Below, piece by piece: positions 1 to 6,536 of a DNA stretch of 64,000 nucleotides; the first letter of the stretch is position 1; every line of letters begins with the position of its first letter. Location: positions 124,001 through 188,000 of the forward strand of contig NZ_FQUD01000001.1 in NCBI RefSeq assembly GCF_900128945.1. The letters are read 5' to 3'. Made by a program: the position numbers and the translations under genes. Under the pieces are notes generated by a model. It saw only the letters and a list, made by a program, of their open reading frames with translations. It had not been told where the DNA came from and did no database searches. Origin of the DNA: Chryseobacterium sp. OV279 (GTDB lineage Bacteria; Bacteroidota; Bacteroidia; Flavobacteriales; Weeksellaceae).

Positions 1-246
1 ATCTTTATAGATGCCGACAAAGAAAATTATGCAGAATATTTCAGACTCATCAAGCCCAGAACAAAATCCGGTTCCGTGGTGATGTTCGATAATGTTTTGT
101 GGTACGGAAAAGTTCTGGAAGAAAATCCAAAACAGAGATCCACCCAGATCATCAAAGAACTGAATGATTTGATCGCAAAAGACGATGATTTTGAAAATCT
201 TATTTTACCTTTGCGTGATGGAGTGAATTTTCTGAGAAGAAAGTAA
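1..246 (+). CDS. Class I SAM-dependent O-methyltransferase, C-terminal part
   Basis: The reading frame is open from the first base to a TAA at 244-246, so only the last 81 codons are in the window. The visible part carries FIDADKENY near its start, then VVMFDNVLWYGKV. These match the core of the caffeoyl-CoA/catechol O-methyltransferase family, where the Asp/Asn residues bind the metal and hold the acceptor hydroxyl. The protein would be a soluble cytoplasmic enzyme that transfers a methyl group from S-adenosylmethionine; the substrate cannot be read from the sequence. The start and N-terminal SAM-binding half lie outside the window. Confidence 0.85.
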   Translation: MFIDADKENYAEYFRLIKPRTKSGSVVMFDNVLWYGKVLEENPKQRSTQIIKELNDLIAKDDDFENLILPLRDGVNFLRRK

Positions 247-260
247 GACACAAGATACAA

Positions 261-306
261 GACAACAGATATCAGACGAACTTCAGTAAATCTGAAATCT
301 GTTGTC
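261..306. repeat. Imperfect inverted repeat, first member of an intergenic repeat family
   Basis: Two 16-nt arms (261-276 and 291-306) are inverted copies with one mismatch, separated by 14 nt. The word AGATTTCAGACA, found on the minus strand here, recurs in the repeats near 3262-3302, 31307-31335 and 33537-33558. The hairpin would lie in the leader of the NlpC/P60 gene that starts at 330. Confidence 0.55.
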
Positions 307-329
307 TGAAATCTATCATCTAAAAAATT

Positions 330-1046
330 ATGAATAAAGGAATTTGTAACGTTACAGTAGCACCGGTCCGCGCAGAAGGTTCTGACAAGGCGGAAATTGT
401 TACGGAAATATTGTTTGGAGAAAGCGCTGATATTTTGGAAGTGAATAAAAACTGGACCAAAATAAAGATGCATTATGACGGATATGAAGGATGGATGGAT
501 ACCAAACAGCTGAGATCTGTAACAGACGAGGATTTGGCCAAAAGAAAAGTAACCGTAGTGACTGAGGATTTTTCTTCAGTACTGATGAAAGATGGAAAAA
601 CTCTTCTTTCAATAGGATCTGAGGTAGAATTTCCGGTAGTGGCTTCAAGAAGAAGTCATGATCTTCGTGAAAGTATTGCTTTGGCAGCGAAGGAATTCCT
701 TAATGTGCCTTATCTGTGGGGCGGAAAAAGTTTTTTTGCGGTAGACTGTTCCGGGTTTACACAACTCGTTTATAAAATTCATGATATAAAATTGCCGAGA
801 GATACTTATCAGCAGGCAGAAGTTGGTGTACCTTTGACTTTCGTTGAAGAGAGCCAGCCGGGAGATTTAGCATTTTTTGAAAATCCGGAAGGGAAGATTA
901 TTCATGTAGGAATTATGCTGGATAACCAAAGGATCATTCATGCCTCTGGAAAAGTAAGGATAGATATTCTTGATTCTACGGGGATCTTCAACAAAGAAAT
1001 GAATAAACATACGCATAAACTGAGAGTGATTAAAAACATGCTCTAG
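330..1046 (+). CDS. SH3-domain NlpC/P60 family cysteine peptidase (C40)
   Basis: This is a 238-aa protein with an SH3b-like N-terminal region (about residues 1-75) and a C-terminal NlpC/P60 domain (about 105-238). The catalytic set is visible: Cys140 in AVDCSGF, His192 in IIHVGIM and His204 in RIIHASG. The family cleaves peptidoglycan stem peptides, usually gamma-D-glutamyl-diamino acid bonds in wall turnover or recycling. No signal peptide is seen, so it may act on cytoplasmic muropeptides or be exported another way. The ATG at 330 follows a hairpin repeat and begins directly with the SH3 domain. Eighteen bases separate it from the next gene. Confidence 0.88.
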   Translation: MNKGICNVTVAPVRAEGSDKAEIVTEILFGESADILEVNKNWTKIKMHYDGYEGWMDTKQLRSVTDEDLAKRKVTVVTEDFSSVLMKDGKTLLSIGSEVEFPVVASRRSHDLRESIALAAKEFLNVPYLWGGKSFFAVDCSGFTQLVYKIHDIKLPRDTYQQAEVGVPLTFVEESQPGDLAFFENPEGKIIHVGIMLDNQRIIHASGKVRIDILDSTGIFNKEMNKHTHKLRVIKNML

Positions 1047-1063
1047 CCTTAAATACGGTCGGA

Positions 1064-1531
1064 ATGGAGAATATTATTTTTACAGCCTTTGATATTTTTA
1101 ATTTCGGATTGCTGGTTTTTTTCTGGTGGTTTACCCTGAAACATTACAAAACCCTTCCTAAAAGAATTCCGGTCCATTTCGATTTTGACGGAAAGGCTGA
1201 TAATTTCGGGAGCAAAATATATTCTTTTATTACTCCGGTTATGGGAACCACCTTATTTTGTTTTTTTGCCTATGCATTAAGACATCCTGAAACCGCAAAT
1301 TTTCCTGTTGATATTACGGATAAGAATAAATATGCCCAGTTTCTGATTATGGAAATTTTTCTGAGATGGCTGTTTGTCTTGGTGATGCTGATCTTTATGA
1401 ACGGCCAGGATTATATGTTCCGATACTCTTTTGATGAAAACGTCAAGCCTAGAGTTCCGTTATCTACGGCTATTTTATCCGTCATCGGAAGTCTGATCAT
1501 GGTATTCATTCTTGTAGCTATATTCAAATGA
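1064..1531 (+). CDS. DUF1648-type small membrane protein
   Basis: This is a 155-aa hydrophobic protein with about four predicted membrane segments (near residues 7-24, 53-72, 96-115 and 133-153). The segment KTLPKRIPVHFDFDGKAD, between the first two, matches the DUF1648 motif (IPxHF...G..D). DUF1648 proteins are integral membrane proteins; some resemble the SdpI immunity family, but the function here is unknown. Its end overlaps the next start by 4 nt (ATGA), so it is probably translationally coupled to the cupin gene. Confidence 0.7.
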   Translation: MENIIFTAFDIFNFGLLVFFWWFTLKHYKTLPKRIPVHFDFDGKADNFGSKIYSFITPVMGTTLFCFFAYALRHPETANFPVDITDKNKYAQFLIMEIFLRWLFVLVMLIFMNGQDYMFRYSFDENVKPRVPLSTAILSVIGSLIMVFILVAIFK

Positions 1532-1872
1532 TACAATCTAAAGAAATTTCAACGCATTATACATGGGGAAACGGCTGTGACAGCTGGGTTCTGAATGATT
1601 CCCGCAACCTTTCCGTAAAACAGGAAAAAATGCCCGCCGGAACTGCTGAAAAACTGCATTTCCATGAGTTGGCAGAACAGGTGTTTTATATTTTAAAAGG
1701 AGAAGCGGTATTTGATATTAATGATGCGAAGTTTTCTGTAAAGGCGGGAGAAAGTATTTCCGTTCAGCCCAGATCAAAACACTATATTTCCAATGAATCT
1801 CAGGGTGATCTGGAATTTCTTGTTATCTCCAGCCCGTCTACCCATAACGACCGAATAGAAATTGAAAAATAA
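1528..1872 (+). CDS. Small cupin-domain protein
   Basis: This 114-aa single-domain protein has the two cupin motifs. Motif 1 is around HFHELAEQVFYILKGEA (residues 44-60), with metal-ligand candidates His44, His46 and Glu50. Motif 2 follows the AGESISVQPRSKHYI stretch, with a His ligand. Such small cupins bind a divalent metal and act as isomerases, dioxygenases or sugar-binding modules; the substrate cannot be told. The ATG overlaps the previous stop, and the kdtA gene starts 5 nt after its stop, so the three genes look like one operon. Confidence 0.82.
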   Translation: MIQSKEISTHYTWGNGCDSWVLNDSRNLSVKQEKMPAGTAEKLHFHELAEQVFYILKGEAVFDINDAKFSVKAGESISVQPRSKHYISNESQGDLEFLVISSPSTHNDRIEIEK

Positions 1873-1877
1873 TTAAG

Positions 1878-3107
1878 ATGTCATTCCTATACAACATATT
1901 TGTAAGTCTTCTCATTTTCGGAATGAAAGTTTTCTCTTGGTTTAATGATAAAACTAAAAAAGGAGTTGAAGGTAGGGAACAGTCTTTAGATCAGGTAAAA
2001 GCAGTATTTTCGCCATCAGATAAGGTGATCTGGATGCACGCAGCCAGCCTTGGTGAATACGAGCAGGGACTTCCGGTTTTGGAAAAGCTTAAAGAAAAAT
2101 TCCCAACTCATAAGATCCTTGTAACTTTCTTTTCCCCTTCAGGTTATGAAAATGTGGTGAAAAAGAAACATATCGCTGATGTGATCTGCTACCTTCCCTT
2201 CGATAAAAAGACCACCATAAAAGAATTTATATCTCAGTTTGATCCCGAATTATTTTTCACCGTTAAATATGATTACTGGTATCATCTATTGGCTGAGCTG
2301 AAACAGCACGGTGCTAAGATCTATGTGATCTCCGCTTTGTTCTATGAAAGACAGGCATTTTTTACTTCCTACGGAAAATGGTTTGTCAAACAGCTCAAAA
2401 AAAATGTAGACTGGTTTTTTCACCAAACGGAATTTTCCTTTGCATTGGCCAAAAGTATCGGTCTCAGTAATTCTTCGGTAACAGGAGACACAAGATTCGA
2501 CAGGGTAAAGCAGCTGAGAATACGCGACAATCATGTAGATTTTATTTCAGAATTTATAGGAGATCATCAGGCCATAGTTTTCGGAAGTTCGTGGCAGGCA
2601 GAAGAAAAAATCGCAGCCATCATTTCTAAAATGAATGCGGATTTAAAATTAATCATTGCTCCTCATGATCTGAAAAGAGTAGACCATTTAAAAAATATTT
2701 TCCCTGATGCATTAGTCTACAGCGCCATCAATAAAGCTGAACTCCCAATTTCTGAATATTCTGTTTTAATTATCGACAGCATCGGCCTGTTGTCAAAACT
2801 TTATTCCTACGCCGATGTAGCTGTTGTAGGAGGCGGTTTTCATGATGCGGGATTACACAATATTCTGGAAGCAGCAACATTCGGTGTACCTGTGATCTTT
2901 GGAAATCATTACAGAAAAAATCCTGAAGCAGACGGTCTGATTGAAGCAGAAGGCGGAAAGTCTTTTACCGAAGAATATGCGGCAGCAGATTTTGTATTGT
3001 TTCTCTTTAATAATCAGGAAGAATTGCAGGGAATGTCAGACAATGCCCGGAAGTTCGTTGATAACAAGCCTGATGCAACTCAACTTATTATTCAGAAAAT
3101 ATCTTAA
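1878..3107 (+). CDS. waaA: 3-deoxy-D-manno-octulosonic acid transferase
   Basis: This 409-aa protein is a GT30 Kdo transferase, which moves Kdo from CMP-Kdo onto the lipid A precursor at the inner-membrane face. It has an N-terminal membrane anchor (residues 5-22), then SLGEYEQG with the expected catalytic Glu60. KYDYWYHLL lies in the N-terminal domain. The C-terminal nucleotide-sugar domain carries GGGFHDAGLHNILEAATFG followed by PVIFG. Length and motif order are normal for the family. It is last in a four-gene plus-strand run and ends against a convergent minus-strand group, with a repeat element between. lpxB for the same pathway is at 49.8 kb. Confidence 0.95.
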   Translation: MSFLYNIFVSLLIFGMKVFSWFNDKTKKGVEGREQSLDQVKAVFSPSDKVIWMHAASLGEYEQGLPVLEKLKEKFPTHKILVTFFSPSGYENVVKKKHIADVICYLPFDKKTTIKEFISQFDPELFFTVKYDYWYHLLAELKQHGAKIYVISALFYERQAFFTSYGKWFVKQLKKNVDWFFHQTEFSFALAKSIGLSNSSVTGDTRFDRVKQLRIRDNHVDFISEFIGDHQAIVFGSSWQAEEKIAAIISKMNADLKLIIAPHDLKRVDHLKNIFPDALVYSAINKAELPISEYSVLIIDSIGLLSKLYSYADVAVVGGGFHDAGLHNILEAATFGVPVIFGNHYRKNPEADGLIEAEGGKSFTEEYAAADFVLFLFNNQEELQGMSDNARKFVDNKPDATQLIIQKIS

Positions 3108-3109
3108 GT

Positions 3110-3303
3110 CTGAGAGGAGGAGAGTTTTAGGGTCGGAGAGTTTTAGAGTTTCGAGGTTCAGGTTTGAGATTATAAGTGTTTGAGAGTTTCGGGTTGTGGG
3201 TAAGAGAATTTCACACTTCACTTGCGCAGCAAAATTGACCATTGACATTCTTAACCCAAGAAAAGTCTAGTATCTGATGTCTGAAATCTGTTATCTTAAA
3301 TCT
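3110..3303 (-). repeat. Intergenic modular repeat, copy 1
   Basis: This fills the gap between two convergent genes. Read on the minus strand it has a left module with AGATTTCAGACA, a core around TCAATGGTCAATTTTGC and GCAAGTGAAGTGTGAA (about 3210-3247), and a right module around AAACTCTCCGACCCTAAAAC (about 3117-3146). The core recurs at about 31366-31401 and 33571-33601. The right module recurs at 33618-33644 with 27 identical bases. It contains no convincing gene. Confidence 0.7.
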
Positions 3304-3930
3304 CTATCTTAAAAACCCCTGACTTTTCGTATCCTTCATGATTTGGTCTATGTCATCCGGAATATTTTCAGATTCAAGCCAGTTGAGGTCTAAACCATTA
3401 TTGATACAGAGCTTCTGCAAATAATGATTTTCATTAATTTTTTGGTAAGTGTCTCTCAGGAGTTCATCGATTTCCATCCAGTAATCTTCATCCAGTTTTT
3501 TCGTTAAAACCAATGCCTTGAATACTTTATTGATGATGTAAATATAGAGTTTATAAACGTTGTCAAACCTTTGTCTGCTGAGGTCTTCGTTTGAATCCAG
3601 AATTCTGTTGACCAGCAAAATATTCAGGGAGACTTCCCCGAATTTATCTGTAGTTATTTTGACATGTTCAGTAATGTCTGCACTTACGGTTCGGACGGTG
3701 CTCATGAAATACTTCGCATTTCCCACATATTTTGATGCGAGAAGAAGTTTTTCAGCAACATTTTCTTCCATTGCATTTCTCTTGTCATCCGTAGTCTCCT
3801 GATCAATCAGCTCGAAATACAGCTTTTTAGACAAAAGTTTATCCTTTTTCAGCAATCTGAAAATAAGACGGTCTTTTTCTACGTTTGAAAAAGCACTCAA
3901 AGCTGCTTTAAACTCTTTTGAGTACTCCAT
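3304..3930 (-). CDS. Conserved hypothetical protein, helical, of unknown function
   Basis: I do not recognise a named domain in this 208-aa protein. It is strongly charged, Lys/Glu/Asp-rich and apparently all-helical, with no signal peptide or membrane segment, so it is probably cytoplasmic. The N-terminal region SNVEKDRLIFRLLKKDKLL and the central NVYKLYIYIINKVFKAL suggest an amphipathic helical bundle. Its ATG overlaps the stop of the upstream glycosyltransferase (TAATG), indicating translational coupling in a surface-polysaccharide group. A structural or regulatory partner role is only a guess. Confidence 0.7.
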   Translation of the reverse strand: MEYSKEFKAALSAFSNVEKDRLIFRLLKKDKLLSKKLYFELIDQETTDDKRNAMEENVAEKLLLASKYVGNAKYFMSTVRTVSADITEHVKITTDKFGEVSLNILLVNRILDSNEDLSRQRFDNVYKLYIYIINKVFKALVLTKKLDEDYWMEIDELLRDTYQKINENHYLQKLCINNGLDLNWLESENIPDDIDQIMKDTKSQGFLR

Positions 3931-4685
3931 TAATTAAATATTTTAGAATATTTCAGAAATCCGTTAACCGCCCAATTGGCCGTGTAATAAAGAGATTTTA
4001 CAGTAGAAAATCCCATAAAGTCTTTATAGACCAGATACTGATCTTTGATGATGTTTTTTTTCTTTCGGGAAACACTGTTCTCACGCATTCTGTACTTGGC
4101 CAGGGTCTTATTGATAGGCATTCCTTCCGGGATTACTTTTAAAAGGTTCAGCCACATCACATGGTCTTCACGTTTGCTTTTTACCGGGAATAAAAATTTC
4201 CCGACTCTTTTGGTGTCGTACATCGTAGAAACCGGTGCCAGTCTGCAGGTTTTCAGAAGATTGGAAAAAGTGACTACTTTATCTGCTAAGAAATCCTTTA
4301 AAACAGGCTGTAGCTGCTCATTACACCTTGAATAGTTACAGTAAACCAATTCTGCATTGTTTTCCTCCATATAATCAGTCATGGTTTCCAGATATTCGGG
4401 ATACCAGAAATCATCGGAATCCAGAAAGGCGATATATCGTCCTGTAGCTCTTTCCAGGCTGTTGTTTCTGGCATTTCCTGCGCCGCCGTTTTTCTCAAGG
4501 ACCTGCAGTTTTATCCGTGGATCTTTGTATTTTTTTATAATATCTACGGTATTGTCTTTGGAAAGATCATCTGTGATCAGCCATTCCCAGTTTTCATAGG
4601 TTTGATTTAAAACAGACTGTATCGTTTCTTCGATGAATTCAGCAGAATTATAACAGGGAGTGATGATGGAGACCAGGTCTTTCAT
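3930..4685 (-). CDS. Family 2 glycosyltransferase
   Basis: The protein opens with the GT-A start VSIITPCYNSAEFIEET, followed by SVLNQTYENWEWLITDD and the metal/nucleotide-sugar motif AFLDSDDFWYPEYLE. It should transfer a sugar from a nucleotide donor to a surface polysaccharide at the inner membrane; donor and acceptor are unknown. I chose the ATG at 4685 because the GT2 fold starts immediately after it. In-frame ATGs upstream (4727, 4745) would overlap the acyltransferase gene by up to 38 bp. It sits between that gene and a coupled hypothetical gene on the minus strand. Confidence 0.88.
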   Translation of the reverse strand: MKDLVSIITPCYNSAEFIEETIQSVLNQTYENWEWLITDDLSKDNTVDIIKKYKDPRIKLQVLEKNGGAGNARNNSLERATGRYIAFLDSDDFWYPEYLETMTDYMEENNAELVYCNYSRCNEQLQPVLKDFLADKVVTFSNLLKTCRLAPVSTMYDTKRVGKFLFPVKSKREDHVMWLNLLKVIPEGMPINKTLAKYRMRENSVSRKKKNIIKDQYLVYKDFMGFSTVKSLYYTANWAVNGFLKYSKIFN

Positions 4686-4707
4686 TTGCGTATTTACTGG
4701 GGTAAAA

Positions 4708-5685
4708 TTATAAAAATTTTTTCTCATAAAGATGCCACGACGCAATTCCTACTCCAATCACCACCAGCATACACACAAAACTCATTAAAAAAGGATTGTA
4801 ATTAGCGAATAGTCCAAGCGTAGCAAATACCCTGATAATAGGGAAGTGGAAGATATAAATACCGTATGTGAAGTCTCCGTATTTCCCGAAATTATTCAGG
4901 AACTTCAATGAATAGGCGATGTACAGTATGATAATACTGATCATGATAGGCGAAAATAATTTGATATGCAGAATCAGATCGATCCAAACGGTAATGATAG
5001 CAATGATAAATAGCGTGTTTTTGTATTTGATAAACTGATCAAAATAAAAGTAACCAAGCATTCCACCTATGAAATAGCACAGCGAACCGGGAAGCTGTTT
5101 GGAAATAGAAATTTTCCCTGCCATTTCAAAATAATTAAGGAACACCAGAGAAAGGAAATACAGAACGATCAGGCTGATATTTCTGTATTTGTTGTTTTTT
5201 CCGAATAATAAAAAGATCAGTGGAACCGCAAAATAAAAGCACATTTCAATCTTAAGGGTCCATAGCGCACCGTTGACGGCTTCATTCCCAAATACTCCGG
5301 GAAGGGAAGGAGCCATAAAGTTCATGAAGATAGAATTCCAGAAGAAATATTTATAAACCTGTACATTTCCAAAATAGTCGGAGAAAGAAAGGGTACTTAC
5401 CAAACTCAGGAGTACAGTGCAGAGAAATACAACCAGCAGATAAGCGGGAACAATCCTGTTGATTCTTTTCTTTACATAGCTTTTCAGGCTGGAAGACCTT
5501 TCATAGCTTCTTGCAATAAGGAACCCACTGACAATAAAAAACGAAAAAACGGCAACTTCTACGGGACTGTGTGTTAAAAAAGTAAGTTGACTGGAGTCAC
5601 TTAAAGCTCCCAGATGCCCTACAAAGACAATGAAAGCGAGGAGAACGCGGATGAAGTCAAAATTATTTTTCGTTATACTTTGCAT
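4708..5685 (-). CDS. Acyltransferase family 3 (OafA/YrhL-type) membrane protein
   Basis: This 325-aa protein has about ten membrane segments. The N-terminal motif NNFDFIRVLLAFIVFVGHLG has the conserved Arg and His of the acyltransferase-3 family, and a second basic cluster ERSSSLKSYVKKRINRIVPAY follows the second membrane helix. These enzymes carry acyl groups, usually acetyl, across or onto cell-surface polysaccharides such as O-antigen. It is first in a minus-strand group with the GT2 gene and the 208-aa protein. A -7-like element, TATTTTTG on the minus strand, lies at about 5703-5710. Length is near the family norm for the membrane-only form. Confidence 0.9.
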   Translation of the reverse strand: MQSITKNNFDFIRVLLAFIVFVGHLGALSDSSQLTFLTHSPVEVAVFSFFIVSGFLIARSYERSSSLKSYVKKRINRIVPAYLLVVFLCTVLLSLVSTLSFSDYFGNVQVYKYFFWNSIFMNFMAPSLPGVFGNEAVNGALWTLKIEMCFYFAVPLIFLLFGKNNKYRNISLIVLYFLSLVFLNYFEMAGKISISKQLPGSLCYFIGGMLGYFYFDQFIKYKNTLFIIAIITVWIDLILHIKLFSPIMISIIILYIAYSLKFLNNFGKYGDFTYGIYIFHFPIIRVFATLGLFANYNPFLMSFVCMLVVIGVGIASWHLYEKKFL

Positions 5686-5856
5686 TTTTGTTTTCTTTCT
5701 GCAAAAATAGTTTTTTTAATAAAAAGCGGAGGGTATCTCAGATTCAATATTTGTTAAATAACGCCTATTATGAGGGTTAATGTTCTAAAATTTTTAGAAA
5801 TATGGAATATTGAAATAATTTTTCACAAAAAATGGTGTTATAAATCAAAAAAATTA

Positions 5857-5864
5857 TAATTTTA
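5857..5864 (+). promoter_or_regulatory. Likely -7 element (TAATTTTA)
   Basis: TAATTTTA differs from the Bacteroidota TAnnTTTG consensus only at the last base and lies 20 nt before the lipoprotein ATG at 5884. I see no clear -33 box. Confidence 0.35.
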
Positions 5865-5883
5865 GCCCTTGAAAATTTTATAT

Positions 5884-6357
5884 ATGAAGAAATTAGCATT
5901 ACTATTTGCAGGTTTATCATTATTTTTAGCTACAGGATGTAATGATGATGGCGATACTACGATGGAATATCCTCTTGTTGGCGTTTGGCAGCCGCTTAAA
6001 GAAGTTGTGACCACCGTTGAAACAGGAGAAGATCCGGTTTCAGATCTTATTACCTATACCGACTGTCAGAAAGAATCCAGATGGAGATTCAATACTGAGG
6101 CATCCGGAAAAAGAACGGACTGGGATTTTATTGGTACCACGCCGCAGTGTGCTATTCAGTCAGACCGAAATTTCACTTACACATATGATAAAAGCTCAAA
6201 AACAGTAGTGATCAAATATCAGGGGACGGTAGAACCTTCCAATGCCAAAGTGGTTACCCTCAATGACGTGACCCTAAACCTTTCGGTAAGAGAAGAGACT
6301 CAGGATCCGACTGTATATAAAACAAGAACGTATACGTTCAAGAGAATTCCTCAATAA
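5884..6357 (+). CDS. Lipocalin-like lipoprotein
   Basis: The ATG at 5884 gives a classic lipoprotein signal, MKKLALLFAGLSLFLATGC, with the lipobox Cys at residue 19 followed by Asn-Asp-Asp; an upstream TTG frame is not needed. The mature part (about 139 aa) contains VGVWQPLKEVV and the alternating beta-strand pattern YTYDKSSKTVVIKYQG, and ends in YTFKRIPQ. This is typical of Bacteroidota lipocalin-like lipoproteins (Lipocalin_4/5-like). It is probably anchored in the outer membrane; any ligand is unknown. It is transcribed alone and followed by a clear terminator. Confidence 0.75.
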   Translation: MKKLALLFAGLSLFLATGCNDDGDTTMEYPLVGVWQPLKEVVTTVETGEDPVSDLITYTDCQKESRWRFNTEASGKRTDWDFIGTTPQCAIQSDRNFTYTYDKSSKTVVIKYQGTVEPSNAKVVTLNDVTLNLSVREETQDPTVYKTRTYTFKRIPQ

Positions 6358-6380
6358 TATACATTCCATACCTTATATAG

Positions 6381-6407
6381 ATCTCATCTCCGGATGAGAT
6401 TTTTTTG
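6381..6407 (+). terminator. Rho-independent terminator
   Basis: The stem ATCTCATC / GATGAGAT with loop TCCG is followed by a T run, 24 nt after the lipoprotein stop. Confidence 0.85.
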
Positions 6408-6463
6408 TTGAAGGGCATTTCCGAATTAATTAAAATTAAAATTCCTATTTCTTTTAAAATCAT

Positions 6464-6471
6464 TATTTTTG
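6464..6471 (+). promoter_or_regulatory. Likely leuS -7 element (TATTTTTG)
   Basis: This is a perfect TAnnTTTG match 65 nt before the leuS GTG. The leader holds the direct repeat AACATCTAAT (twice, around 6501-6526). The -33 box is not obvious. Confidence 0.45.
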
Positions 6472-6536
6472 TGAAAATTAGAATGGGAGTTGAAAAATGT
6501 AACATCTAATATCTAACATCTAATATTTATAATAAA

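Noticed and set aside
27..473. A 148-aa minus-strand ORF across the O-methyltransferase end and NlpC start
   Set aside because: It overlaps two well-supported plus-strand genes and a repeat, and resembles no protein family.
3036..3248. A 70-aa minus-strand ORF over the repeat between kdtA and its neighbour
   Set aside because: It runs through the repeat and into the kdtA end; the other repeat copies have no matching longer frame, so coding is unlikely.
4045..4335. Plus-strand ORFs inside the glycosyltransferase gene
   Set aside because: These lie opposite a GT2 gene with clear motifs and have no leader or recognisable domain.
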